Shown in pieces: positions 16,078 through 24,712 of a stretch of 64,000 nucleotides of DNA. Position numbers and translations under genes: made by a program. Under the pieces are notes generated by a model that saw nothing but the letters and a program-made list of their open reading frames with translations, ran no database searches and was not told the origin of the DNA. Position 1 is the stretch's first letter. Each line of letters begins with the position of its first letter. Source of the DNA: CAWGHZ01 sp963775315 (GTDB lineage Bacteria; Pseudomonadota; Alphaproteobacteria; MPNO01; DASWLB01); the NCBI GenBank assembly GCA_963775315.1, contig CAVZIN010000009.1, positions 124,001-188,000 on the forward strand, written 5' to 3'.

Positions 16078-17837
16078 CCTCCGGGCGCGCTTCTGCTCAC
16101 CGGCAAGCGAACGACGAAGCGGGCGCCGCGTACGCTGCCGTCCGGAGCGCGGCGGTTCTCCGCGCGGATCGTGCCGCCGTGGGCATCGACGATCTGGCGC
16201 GAGATCGAGAGCCCCAGCCCCGAATGGGTGCCATACTTCTCGGACTCGGGACGCTCCGAGTAGAACCGCTCGAAGATCGATTCTTCCGAGCCCTCGGGGA
16301 TTCCCGGCCCATCATCCTCGACCGTCAGCACCACCTCGCGCCCCTCCCGCGCGCCGCGCACGACCACCTCTCCGTCGGGCGGGCTGAATGACAGCGCGTT
16401 GTTGATCAGGTTGTTGAGCACCTGCACCAGCCTGTCCTCGACTCCCGCGACCGCGAGTGTACCGTCCGTGGGTCCTTCGTAGCGCAGGTTCGGCTGATCG
16501 GGCACGGCCGTCGCTTGGCGCACTTCGACCAGCGCATCGATGAGCCGGCCGACATCGACCGGGCCGAGGCGCTCGCGCGACAGCTCCGCGTCGAGGCGCG
16601 AGGCGTCGGAGATGTCGGTGATCAACCGGTCGAGCCGCTGCACGTCCTCCTGGATGATGGTCATCAAGCGCCGCTGCTGGTCCGGGTCGCGCACCCGCGC
16701 CGCCGTCTCGACCGCGCTGCGAAGCGAGGTAAGCGGATTCTTGATCTCGTGCGCGACGTCGGCGGCGAAGGATTCGATCGCATCCATCCGCGTCCACAGC
16801 GTCTCGGTCATGTCGCGGAGAGCACCGGAGAGATCGCCGATCTCGTCGCGCCGTCCGGTGAAGTCGGGGATCTCCTCCTCGCGCCGATGGCCATGGCGCA
16901 CCCTATCGGCCGCGGCGGCGAGGCGGCGCACCGGGCGCGCCAACGTGCCCGCGAGATAGAGCGACAGCAGCACGGTGACGACCAGCGCCACCAGGAAGAT
17001 GCGGAGGATGCCGATGCGCACCTCGCGCACCGCGCGCTCGATGCCGGTGGCGTTCGAGGTGAGCATCAGCGCGCCCAGCACCTGCTTGAAGCGCTGCACC
17101 GGCGCGGCGGCGCTGATGACGAGACGGCCGTCGGAAAGCTCCCGCACCGCGGTCGAGGTCTCGCCCGCCAAGGCCTTCGCCGCCTCGGGATAGTCCTGGG
17201 CCCGCTGCACCGGGTTCTCGTGATAGGGCGGCGGCTCCGACGCGCCGGCCAGCCGGTCGGCGAGCCGCTCGTAGAGGTCGAGTAGCCGGGTGAATCCCAG
17301 CCCGGACGAATCGCCCGGCGGGCTCAGTACCTCGACCTGCACTGACCCGCCGGGTCCGGCGAGCTGGCGGGAATCGGCGACCAGGGCGCCCGACGTGTCG
17401 AACAGCCGGGCGCGCGAGGTGGTCGGCTGCACCAGACGGCGCAGCATCGGGCGCGCCACTCCGGGGCGGATGATCTGGCTGCCGTCGGGGCCGGTGCCGA
17501 TCGCGCCTTCGCCGAGCGCGCCGGCGAAGATGCGCGCCTGGGTGGCGAGCGCTGCCTTCGCCGAATCCACCAGCTCCTCCCGGTACTGGCCGAGATAGAG
17601 GAGCCCGCCGACCAGGATGGCCAGCGCCAGCACGTTGACCGAGAGGATGCGCCAGGTGAGCGGCGAGATGAGCCGCCAGCGCCGGCGCGGCGGGCGTGGC
17701 TCCGCGCGCCGCGGCGCAGGCGACGGTGGGGCCTCCCGCTTCCGCTCGGGCGCCGGGGCCGGACTCTCCGCCCCCTCAGCATTCGCGGTAGCGGTAGCCG
17801 ATCCCGTAGAGGGTTTCGATTTGAGCGAAATCGGCAT
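16074..17837 (-). CDS. chvG: Sensor histidine kinase ChvG
   Basis: The 587-aa protein has a first membrane helix (LTWRILSVNVLALAILVGGLLYLG split by a positive flank, about residues 60-82), a periplasmic sensor region, a second helix (about 270-295) and a HAMP segment. The kinase core has the H-box FAADVAHEIKNPLTSLRSA, N-box NNLINNALSF, and G-boxes DDGPGIPE and HSGLGLS. It fits ChvG, the alphaproteobacterial acid/cell-envelope stress sensor normally held in check by ExoR. Start 17837 gives the usual length and overlaps chvI by 62 bp; an upstream start would lengthen it by 26 residues. Confidence 0.88.
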   Translation of the reverse strand: MPISLKSKPSTGSATATANAEGAESPAPAPERKREAPPSPAPRRAEPRPPRRRWRLISPLTWRILSVNVLALAILVGGLLYLGQYREELVDSAKAALATQARIFAGALGEGAIGTGPDGSQIIRPGVARPMLRRLVQPTTSRARLFDTSGALVADSRQLAGPGGSVQVEVLSPPGDSSGLGFTRLLDLYERLADRLAGASEPPPYHENPVQRAQDYPEAAKALAGETSTAVRELSDGRLVISAAAPVQRFKQVLGALMLTSNATGIERAVREVRIGILRIFLVALVVTVLLSLYLAGTLARPVRRLAAAADRVRHGHRREEEIPDFTGRRDEIGDLSGALRDMTETLWTRMDAIESFAADVAHEIKNPLTSLRSAVETAARVRDPDQQRRLMTIIQEDVQRLDRLITDISDASRLDAELSRERLGPVDVGRLIDALVEVRQATAVPDQPNLRYEGPTDGTLAVAGVEDRLVQVLNNLINNALSFSPPDGEVVVRGAREGREVVLTVEDDGPGIPEGSEESIFERFYSERPESEKYGTHSGLGLSISRQIVDAHGGTIRAENRRAPDGSVRGARFVVRLPVSRSAPGG

Positions 17838-18477
17838 CGACCGCCTTGAACTTCTTCCTAAGACGCTTGATATGGCTGTCGATCGTCCGATCGTCCACAT
17901 AGACATGCTCGCCATAGGCGGCGTCCATGAGCTGGTCGCGGCTCTTCACGTGGCCCGGCCGCGTCGCCAGCGCCTTGACGATCAGGAACTCGGTGACGGT
18001 GAGATCGACCGGTCGGCCGCGCCAGGTGCACAGATGCCTCGCCGAATCGAGAACCAGCTCGCCGCGCGCCATGGTCGGCGCGCCGTCGCCCTCGCCCGCC
18101 GGCTCCGCCCCCTCCTCGTTGCGCCGCAGCAGGGCGCGGATGCGCTCGACTAGCAGGCGCTGCGAGAACGGCTTCTTGATGTAGTCGTCGGCCCCCATGC
18201 GGAGCCCCAGGATCTCATCCACCTCCTCGTCCTTCGAGGTGAGGAAGATCACCGGAATCTGCGACTGACGGCGCAGACGCTGGAGAAGCTCCATCCCGTC
18301 CATCCGCGGCATCTTGATGTCGAGGATGGCGAGGTCGACCGGGCGCTGCCCTATGCCGCGCAGCGCCGAGGCGCCGTCGGTGTAGGTCTGCACCTTGAAT
18401 CCTTCGGCCTCGAGCGCGATCGAGACCGAAGTGAGAATGTTCCGGTCGTCATCGACCAGCGCGATAGAGTGCGCCAC
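17776..18477 (-). CDS. chvI: Response regulator ChvI (OmpR/PhoB family)
   Basis: The 233-aa regulator starts at GTG (VAHSIALVDDDRNIL). The receiver domain has the acidic pocket DDD, the phospho-acceptor Asp in LAILDIKMPRMDGMELL (about residue 52) and the Lys in DDYIKKPFS. A winged-helix DNA-binding domain follows, with ELVLDSARHLCTWRG and DRTIDSHIKRLRKKF. It is the first gene of the chvI-chvG unit, whose coding regions overlap. The longer upstream open frame runs through unrelated sequence and was rejected. Confidence 0.92.
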   Translation of the reverse strand: MAHSIALVDDDRNILTSVSIALEAEGFKVQTYTDGASALRGIGQRPVDLAILDIKMPRMDGMELLQRLRRQSQIPVIFLTSKDEEVDEILGLRMGADDYIKKPFSQRLLVERIRALLRRNEEGAEPAGEGDGAPTMARGELVLDSARHLCTWRGRPVDLTVTEFLIVKALATRPGHVKSRDQLMDAAYGEHVYVDDRTIDSHIKRLRKKFKAVDADFAQIETLYGIGYRYREC

Positions 18478-18738
18478 GCCATATCCCCTGTCCCCCGCAG
18501 CCGCGTCGCGGCCCGACGGCTCGTCCGTGGCCTCAAGGTCGGGCCTCGCACCCGGTGCGTCAAGGCCTCCATAGGGGCCCGCCTGCCTGTTTGCCACTTC
18601 CCTGCTCCTTGCCCGCTCTAATCTCGGGGTTAGGCCCGGAATCCGGCGGAAATGCGGCGAATTGACCGATGTCAAGGCAGCGCCACAAAGACGGGCTAGG
18701 TTTCGCGGCGGAGTCCACGCCGCATCCAGGAGGAAGCC

Positions 18739-19320
18739 ATGACGCGCACGCACCGCCGAACCACAGGCCTTGCGGCTGTTGCCGCCGCAGCGCTCGCTTT
18801 CGCCACCGTTCCCGCCGTCGCCCAGACGGACAGCACTTCCACGACACAATCCGCGCCGAACACCGGCACCGAAGGCCAGACCGTCACGCCGCCGCGCGGC
18901 ATGATGGGCGGGATGATGCGCGGCTATCCGATGGGGCCGGGCATGATGCAGGGCAACGGCATGGGCCCCGGGATGATGCAGGGCTATGGACAGGGCTATG
19001 GCATGGGCCCGGGGATGATGCAGCGCTACGGCATGGGTCCCGGCATGATGCGCGGCTGCCGCGGCATGATGCAGGACGACGAAGACCAGGGCGTGAGCCA
19101 GTACGGATACGTCCGCCCGCCCTTGCAGCTCTCGATCTCCGACGTGAAGGGTTATTTCGAGGAATGGGTGGCGCGTACCGGCAACAGCCACATCAAGGTC
19201 GGGCCAGTGACCGAGAAGGACAAAACGACAATCACGGTCGACATCGACACCAAGGACGGCTCGCTGGTGCAGCGGTTCGACGTCAACCGCGCCACCGGCT
19301 ACTATCAGCCCGCGGGCTGA
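18739..19320 (+). CDS. Exported Met/Gly-rich repeat protein, possible copper binder
   Basis: The 193-aa product has a signal peptide (MTRTHRRTTGLAAVAAAALA..., cut after VAQ near residue 29). Residues 53-112 are about five imperfect repeats of the pattern MGPGMMQGYG and related forms, giving some 20 Met residues, several as Met-Met pairs. The C-terminal 75 residues form a small domain (LSISDVKGYFEEWVARTGN). Met-rich exported segments often bind Cu(I); no copper transporter lies beside it, so copper binding is inference. It diverges from chvI, 262 bp away. Confidence 0.75.
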   Translation: MTRTHRRTTGLAAVAAAALAFATVPAVAQTDSTSTTQSAPNTGTEGQTVTPPRGMMGGMMRGYPMGPGMMQGNGMGPGMMQGYGQGYGMGPGMMQRYGMGPGMMRGCRGMMQDDEDQGVSQYGYVRPPLQLSISDVKGYFEEWVARTGNSHIKVGPVTEKDKTTITVDIDTKDGSLVQRFDVNRATGYYQPAG

Positions 19321-19330
19321 GGACGGCACA

Positions 19331-19360
19331 AAGAAAAAGGCCCGCGCGATGCGCGGGCCT
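19331..19360 (-). terminator. Intrinsic terminator of the cold-shock gene
   Basis: On the minus strand a perfect 10-bp stem (AGGCCCGCGC / GCGCGGGCCT) with a 3-nt loop is followed by TTTTTCTTT, 30 bp after the cold-shock stop. It also lies after the Met-rich gene and may act from both sides. Confidence 0.85.
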
Positions 19361-19389
19361 CCCTGCGTCAAATTGGACGCGAAGTGGGC

Positions 19390-19599
19390 TCAGCCGATGA
19401 CGGACAGGTTTTCGGCGGACTGCTTGCCGTTCCGTCCGGTCTGAAGCTCGTACTGGACCTTCTGCCCTTCGTTGAGGCTGGAAAGTCCGGCGCGCTCCAC
19501 GGCGGAGATATGCACGAAGGCGTCCTTCGAGCCGTCATCCGGCTGAATGAAGCCATAACCCTTCGTGGGGTTGAACCACTTCACGGTTCCTTTTGTCAT
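19390..19599 (-). CDS. Cold-shock domain protein (CspA family)
   Basis: A 69-aa single cold-shock domain. It contains both RNA-binding motifs, RNP1 (KGYGFIQ) and RNP2 (VFVHIS-like DAFVHISAV), and starts MTKGTVKWFNPTKG as usual. It binds single-stranded RNA or DNA as an RNA chaperone. About 250 bp separate it from the next upstream gene, suggesting the long untranslated leader typical of csp genes. No strong Shine-Dalgarno sequence is visible before the ATG. A terminator follows. Confidence 0.95.
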   Translation of the reverse strand: MTKGTVKWFNPTKGYGFIQPDDGSKDAFVHISAVERAGLSSLNEGQKVQYELQTGRNGKQSAENLSVIG

Positions 19600-19851
19600 C
19601 TAGCGTATCCAATCGAGTCGTTGCGTGTGCCGGCATCGCTGCCAGCGGGTTTGAGCTCACCGAAATCCTGGGATGATTCCATCGGGATAGGGGAAAGCCG
19701 GGTCGGCGGTGCGAGAGAACGGATAATCCGGCCTTCGTAAGGTCGACGCCGCCAAATATGGAACCTCCTGCCGGAAAGACAAGGGAAATCGGTAAGATAC
19801 GTATTCGTACGGATGCAGAGCCAGAAGCGTTAATACTGCGTTTATACCCAG

Positions 19852-20175
19852 TTACTGTCCCTCGGCCGTCTTGGGCGCGGCGGCCGGGTTCCACTGGCCG
19901 CGGCGCATGCGGGTGACGGTGTAGCTGGCGAACAGCCCGCCCTTGTGGAACGGCTCGCCGGCAGCGAAGGCGTCCGCCGCCGCGCGGTCGGGCACGTTGA
20001 CGATCAGCACGCTGCCGGTGCGGGTAGACTGGGCGTCGTCGGCGAGGGTCGCCCCGCCGAGCACCAATATCTCGCGATGGCGTTCGAGATAGGCGAAATG
20101 CGCCTCGCGCTCGCGCGCCCTGATGGCGCGCCCCTCGTCGCCCGGTTTGTCGACACCGTAGATCATGTAAAGCAT
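19852..20175 (-). CDS. YciI-family protein
   Basis: The 107-aa protein matches the YCII-related ferredoxin-like fold: MLYMIYGVDKPG at the start, REREAHFAYLERHREILVLGG with the conserved His, and ADAFAAGEPFHKGGLF, whose Asp/Pro/His arrangement is typical. A clear AAGGGAG site precedes the ATG. Family members are small dimeric proteins of mostly unknown function, some acting as dehydrochlorinases or muconolactone isomerase-like enzymes. It diverges from cysNC. Confidence 0.88.
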   Translation of the reverse strand: MLYMIYGVDKPGDEGRAIRAREREAHFAYLERHREILVLGGATLADDAQSTRTGSVLIVNVPDRAAADAFAAGEPFHKGGLFASYTVTRMRRGQWNPAAAPKTAEGQ

Positions 20176-20266
20176 GGCCTGCTCCCTTGTCGCTCCATAA
20201 ATAACATTTTTATTACGTTAGTTCTTTCCATTGACCAAAAGCGATGCGTGGTTTATCTGGGTCGCC

Positions 20267-22162
20267 ATGGACACAGCCGCTGTCGAGCCCGCGGGCCGGT
20301 CGAGCATCGACTCGCTCCGCGTCGTTATCGTCGGCCACGTCGACCATGGCAAGTCGACCTTGGTCGGCCGTCTGCTGCACGAGACCGACGCCCTGCCCGA
20401 GGGCAAGGTGGAGGCGCTGCAGGAAGCCGCCCGCAAGCGCGGCATGCCCTTCGAATGGGCGTTCGTCACCGACGCGTTCCAGGCCGAGCGCGACCAGGGC
20501 ATCACGATCGACGCAAGCCACATCCGCTTCGCCTCGGCGAGGCGCGGCTACGCGCTGGTCGATGCGCCCGGCCATCGCGCCTTCCTCCGCAACATGATCT
20601 CCGGCGCGGCCGACTGCGCCGCCGCGCTGGTGGTGATCGACGCGGTCGAAGGCGTGTCGGACCAGACCCGCCGGCACGGCTATTTGCTGCACCTGCTGGG
20701 TATCGGCCAGATCGCGGTCGCGGTCACCAAAATGGACATGGCGGGCTACGACGCCGACCGGTTCGCCGCGGTCGAGAAGGCCTTCCGCGACGAGCTCGGC
20801 GCACTCGGCATCGTGCCGGCGGCCGTGGTGCCGGTCTCGGGCCGCGAGGGCGACAACCTGACCCGGCGGTCGGACAGGATGGGCTGGTACAAGGGGCCGA
20901 CCGTGGTCGAGGCGCTCGATGCGTTCGAGCCGCCAGCCCCTCTCGACGCGCGCGCCCTGCGCGTGCCCGTCCAGGACGTCTACAAGTTCGACGCCCGTCG
21001 CATCATCGCGGGCCGCATCGAATCGGGCCGGCTGAAGGTCGGCGACACGGTGCTGTTCTCGCCCTCCAACCAGACGACGCGGGTGAAGTCGATCGAGACG
21101 CTGCCCGGCGACCGCCCGATGCGCGAATCGTCCGCCGGCCGGTCGGTCGGGTTCACGCTGGAGGAGCAGATCTTCGTCGAGCGCGGCGAGGTGGCGAGCC
21201 ATGCCGACAATCCGCCGGTCGAATCGAACGTGTTCCGCGCCCGCATGTTCTGGTTCGGCAAGGAGCCGATGCACCCTGGCCGGCCCTACACCCTCCGGCT
21301 CAACACGATCGAGACGCTGGTCGAGGCGCAGCGCATCGAGCGGGTGATCGATACCGCCCGCATGGAAGAGCTGGCCACCGACGCAGTGCCGACCAATTCG
21401 GTCGCCGACGTGGTGCTGCGCGCGCGCCGAATGCTCGCCTTCGACCTCGCCGCTGAAAACGCCCGCACCGGCCGGTTCGTGCTGACCGACGCCGGCGAAA
21501 TGGTCGGTGGCGGGCTGATCGACATGGAGGGCTACCCCGACCAGCGGGCGTTGATCACCCGCAAGGCGACCAACCTCGCCGACGTCGAGGAGCGGGTCTC
21601 GGCCGAGGCGCGCGAGGTGCGCAACGGCCACCCGGGCGGCGTGCTGTGGTTTACCGGGCTTTCCGGCGCCGGCAAGTCGACGCTCGCGAATGAGCTGGAG
21701 CGGCGGCTGTTCGAGCAGGGCTACCAGGTCACCAAGCTGGACGGCGACGATTTGCGGCACGGGCTGAACGCCAATCTCGGCTTCTCGCCGGAGGATCGAG
21801 CCGAGAACATCCGCCGCGTCGGCGAAGTGGCGGCACTGTTCGCGCGCAACGGCTTCCTGGTGCTGACGGCCTTCATCTCGCCCTACCGCGCCGACCGGGA
21901 CCGCGCGCGCGAGGCGGTGGGCGAGCGCTTTCACGAGGTCCACGTTTCGGCCGGCGTCGCCGCCTGCGAGGCGCGCGACCCGCGCGGCCTTTACAAGAAG
22001 GCGCGCGCCGGCGAGATCGCCGACTTCACCGGCATCTCCGCGCCGTACGAGCCGCCTGACCGGTGCGAGCTGGTGATCGACACGGAGATCCAGTCGGTCG
22101 ACCAGTCGCTCGACACGCTGGCCGCCTACGTCACGCGCAACTTCCCGCTGCGGAAGCGCTAA
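20267..22162 (+). CDS. cysNC: Bifunctional sulfate adenylyltransferase subunit 1 / adenylylsulfate kinase
   Basis: The 631-aa fusion joins a CysN GTPase (about 1-430) to an APS kinase (about 440-631). CysN motifs: P-loop GHVDHGKST, switch DAPGH, and TKMD for guanine specificity. APS kinase motifs: P-loop GLSGAGKST and the FISPYRADRD and DPRGLYKKAR substrate segments. It activates sulfate to APS, with GTP hydrolysis, then phosphorylates APS to PAPS. CysN normally needs CysD, which is not in this window. ATG 20267 is preferred to the TTG at 20231. Confidence 0.95.
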   Translation: MDTAAVEPAGRSSIDSLRVVIVGHVDHGKSTLVGRLLHETDALPEGKVEALQEAARKRGMPFEWAFVTDAFQAERDQGITIDASHIRFASARRGYALVDAPGHRAFLRNMISGAADCAAALVVIDAVEGVSDQTRRHGYLLHLLGIGQIAVAVTKMDMAGYDADRFAAVEKAFRDELGALGIVPAAVVPVSGREGDNLTRRSDRMGWYKGPTVVEALDAFEPPAPLDARALRVPVQDVYKFDARRIIAGRIESGRLKVGDTVLFSPSNQTTRVKSIETLPGDRPMRESSAGRSVGFTLEEQIFVERGEVASHADNPPVESNVFRARMFWFGKEPMHPGRPYTLRLNTIETLVEAQRIERVIDTARMEELATDAVPTNSVADVVLRARRMLAFDLAAENARTGRFVLTDAGEMVGGGLIDMEGYPDQRALITRKATNLADVEERVSAEAREVRNGHPGGVLWFTGLSGAGKSTLANELERRLFEQGYQVTKLDGDDLRHGLNANLGFSPEDRAENIRRVGEVAALFARNGFLVLTAFISPYRADRDRAREAVGERFHEVHVSAGVAACEARDPRGLYKKARAGEIADFTGISAPYEPPDRCELVIDTEIQSVDQSLDTLAAYVTRNFPLRKR

Positions 22163-22251
22163 TCCGGCGTCTGCTCACGCTGCATTGTGCCGCCTTGCAC
22201 CTGCCCCCGCCCATGCCGTAGACCCTGGCGCAAGGGAAAACGGGAGGCGGC

Positions 22252-23175
22252 GTGTCCGAGCGAGGATCTGGCTGGGTGAAGCGGTCAGGCATCCGGGCAC
22301 CGCTGATCGTGGCCGCGGCGATCGCCGCAATCGTCGTCGCGGTCGCAGGCTGGCTCGCCCTTGCGCCCTCCAAGCCACCGGCCCCGGCGCCGCATGCGAC
22401 GGCGCCCGCAACGCCGGCGAAGCCCGTCGCCAAGAAGCCGCCGCCCGCGACACCCGTTCCGGTCTCCAGCGTGCCGGCAGACAAGACCTACCCGCTCGCC
22501 GACTGGAGCGCGGCGACCGTGCCCTCCGGCTTCGTCGACGGGGTCGAGCTCGACGGCGCGCCGCTCGACCCGGCCAAGGCGAAGCTGCTGGTCGCCGAGG
22601 ACGTGCTGACCGTCAGCGGCTGGGCAGGTGACCGTGCCCTCGGCATCCGCTTCCCGAACGTGGTGCTGAGCCTTTGCGGGCGGGTGGTGGCCACGACCGG
22701 CGTCGACCAGCCGCGGCCGGACGTCGCCAAGGCGGTCCACCCGAATCTCGGCCATTCCGGCTGGACCGCGCGGCTGCTGGTCGGCCACCTGCCGCGCTGC
22801 GCCAACGCGACCCTGCAGGGCTGGGGCGTCGCGCCGTTCGGCCAGGTGCTGTTCCCGTTGCAGGGTGGAATGCCCCTTGCCCTCGCGCCCGCCGAACCGC
22901 TCGACCCGCAGATTCCGATCGAGACCCACCCCCTGCTGCACCCAGGCGACCTGCCAAAGGCGCCCCAGGAGGTGCGCGTCACGGTGAAAGGCGCGGTACA
23001 TGTACGCTCGTGCGGCAGCGTCAAGTGCCCGGTCGTGGGCGAGCTGAAGCAGGGCGGGCAGCACGTCGCCGCCCTGCTCGACCAGGCGGAGGGCTGGGCG
23101 CTGGTGGTCGTGCCGAAGGCCGCGACCGGCTGGCTCGCCGAGCGGGTGGTCAAGATCGCGAAGTCGGCGAAATAG
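22252..23175 (+). CDS. Membrane-anchored SH3-like domain protein
   Basis: The 307-aa product starts at GTG with a basic lead, one membrane helix (about residues 16-38, APLIVAAAIAAIVVAVAGWL) and an Ala/Pro-rich linker (40-72). The periplasmic part has a unique middle region (80-235) and a bacterial SH3-like domain at the C-terminus (VTVKGAVHVRSCGSVKCPVVGELKQG, split here as residues about 242-267, ending TGWLAERVV). The SH3 part suggests binding to peptidoglycan or an envelope protein. It follows cysNC by 90 bp. Function otherwise unknown. Confidence 0.7.
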   Translation: MSERGSGWVKRSGIRAPLIVAAAIAAIVVAVAGWLALAPSKPPAPAPHATAPATPAKPVAKKPPPATPVPVSSVPADKTYPLADWSAATVPSGFVDGVELDGAPLDPAKAKLLVAEDVLTVSGWAGDRALGIRFPNVVLSLCGRVVATTGVDQPRPDVAKAVHPNLGHSGWTARLLVGHLPRCANATLQGWGVAPFGQVLFPLQGGMPLALAPAEPLDPQIPIETHPLLHPGDLPKAPQEVRVTVKGAVHVRSCGSVKCPVVGELKQGGQHVAALLDQAEGWALVVVPKAATGWLAERVVKIAKSAK

Positions 23176-23237
23176 GTGCGCGCAACGACGCCCGATCTCG
23201 CCCCCGCCGGATCGGTTGCCGGGAGTGCCCTGCGAGC

Positions 23238-23720
23238 CTACCGCGGGTGCAGGCGGCGGCGATCGTCCGGGTTGATGATGTTCATCATCACCGCGCGATA
23301 GCCCTCCACCGCCTCGGGGCCGGCATCGCGATAGGCATTCGCGATGCGCTTGCGCTGGCTCTCCGACAGTATGCGCTCGAGCTCGACCCCCTTGGGCGTC
23401 AGCTCCAGCAGGCGCTGGCGCCGGTCGCGCGGCCCGGGGTGCTGTACGATGAACCCTTCGCGCACGAGCTGGCCCAGCACGCGGGACAGGCTCTGCTTGG
23501 TGATTTTCAGGATGGCCAGCAGCTCCGACACGGTGATGCGCGGGTTGCGGCCGACGAAATAGATCACCCGGTGATGGGCGCGCCCGTAGCGGTAGCGGGC
23601 CAGGATCGCGTCCGGCTCGGCGGTGAAGTCGCGATAGGCATAGAACAGCAGCTCCATGCCATGGCGCAGATCCTCCTCCTCCAGGTAGAGCGGACGGGAA
23701 AGCGTGTTTACGTCAGTCAT
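23238..23720 (-). CDS. MarR-family transcriptional regulator
   Basis: The 160-aa protein has the MarR winged helix: RVIYFVGRNPRITVSELLAI leads into the recognition helix KITKQSLSRVLGQLVREGF, then the wing HPGPRDRRQRLLELTPKG. It is divergent from the aminotransferase at 23802 and may control it. The promoter (23728-23756) and an inverted repeat at its own start codon suggest autoregulation. Ligand and targets are unknown. Confidence 0.92.
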   Translation of the reverse strand: MTDVNTLSRPLYLEEEDLRHGMELLFYAYRDFTAEPDAILARYRYGRAHHRVIYFVGRNPRITVSELLAILKITKQSLSRVLGQLVREGFIVQHPGPRDRRQRLLELTPKGVELERILSESQRKRIANAYRDAGPEAVEGYRAVMMNIINPDDRRRLHPR

Positions 23721-23727
23721 GTTGACT
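23715..23727 (-). promoter_or_regulatory. Candidate MarR operator over the marR start codon
   Basis: AGTCA-TGT-TGACT is a perfect 5-bp inverted repeat spanning the ATG. The second MarR gene (31124-31612) carries the same half-site in its own promoter. Confidence 0.5.
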
Positions 23728-23756
23728 TATATAGGCGAGGGTGCTAGTCTAGGCAA
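23728..23756 (-). promoter_or_regulatory. marR promoter giving a nearly leaderless transcript
   Basis: On the minus strand TTGCCT (-35), 17-bp spacer, TATATA (-10). Only seven bases separate the -10 from the ATG at 23720, so initiation would fall at or next to the start codon. Confidence 0.6.
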
Positions 23757-23801
23757 GCGGATTCAACGATTCCCAACGGAAACAGGCGCGGGCGTAAAGC
23801 G

Positions 23802-24689
23802 ATGATCAACTTCCACGATCACGACGGCCAGATCTGGTACGACGGCAAGCTGGTGCCGTGGCGCGACGTGAAGCTGCACGTGCTGAGCCACGGTCTGCAC
23901 TACGCGAGCTGCGTCTTCGAGGGCGAGCGCGTCTATGGCGGCTCGGTCTTCAAGCTGACCGAGCACACCCAGCGCCTGATCGATTCGGGCCGTATCCTGG
24001 GCTTCGAAATCCCCTATCCCCTCGCGGAGCTGGAAAAGGCGACGCGCGAGACGGTGGAGGTGACCGGCCATCCCGACGCCTATGTCCGCCCGGTCGCCTG
24101 GCGCGGCTCGGAGCAGATGGGCGTCGCCGCACAGCAGACCAAGATCCATGTGGCCATCGCAGCGTGGGAATGGCCGTCCTACTTCTCGCCCGAGGCGGCG
24201 GAGCGAGGCATCCGCCTCGGCTGGTCCGACTGGCGCCGCCCGCCGCCGTCCTCGGCGCCGGTGCATGCCAAGGCCGCCGGCCTCTACATGATCTGCACGC
24301 TTTCCAAGCACGCCGCGGAAGCCAAGGGCTACGACGACGCGCTGATGCTCGATTGGCGCGGCCAGCTCGCCGAGACGACGGGCGCGAACCTGTTCCTGGT
24401 CCAGGGCGGCAAGCTGCACACCCCGACGCCCGACTGCTTCCTCGACGGCATTACGCGCCGCTCCGTGATCGGGCTCGCCCGCGCGCGCGGCATCGAGGTC
24501 ATCGAGCGCGTTCTGATGCCGGACGAGCTCGCCAAGGCCGACGAGATCTTCGTGACCGGCACCGCCGCCGAGGTGACACCGGTCGGCGAGATCGAAGGGC
24601 GCAGCTTCAAGGTCGGGCCGGTGACGCGCGCGCTGCGCGAGGACTACTCCCGCCTGGTCCGCCAGAAGGTCGGCGCCGCGGTCGCGTAA
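23802..24689 (+). CDS. ilvE: Branched-chain amino acid aminotransferase (class IV)
   Basis: The 295-aa fold-type IV PLP enzyme starts with DGQIWYDGKLVPW. The PLP-binding Lys lies in VHAKAAGLYM (about residue 160) and GQLAETTGANLFLV is the family's cofactor-proximal segment. LSHGLHYASCVFEGERVY is the substrate-side motif. It transfers amino groups between Leu, Ile or Val and 2-oxoglutarate. D-amino acid transaminases share the fold, but motif wording favours IlvE. It starts 81 bp from the divergent marR gene. Confidence 0.92.
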   Translation: MINFHDHDGQIWYDGKLVPWRDVKLHVLSHGLHYASCVFEGERVYGGSVFKLTEHTQRLIDSGRILGFEIPYPLAELEKATRETVEVTGHPDAYVRPVAWRGSEQMGVAAQQTKIHVAIAAWEWPSYFSPEAAERGIRLGWSDWRRPPPSSAPVHAKAAGLYMICTLSKHAAEAKGYDDALMLDWRGQLAETTGANLFLVQGGKLHTPTPDCFLDGITRRSVIGLARARGIEVIERVLMPDELAKADEIFVTGTAAEVTPVGEIEGRSFKVGPVTRALREDYSRLVRQKVGAAVA

Positions 24690-24712
24690 AATCGGCCAGC
24701 CGGACCTTGAAG

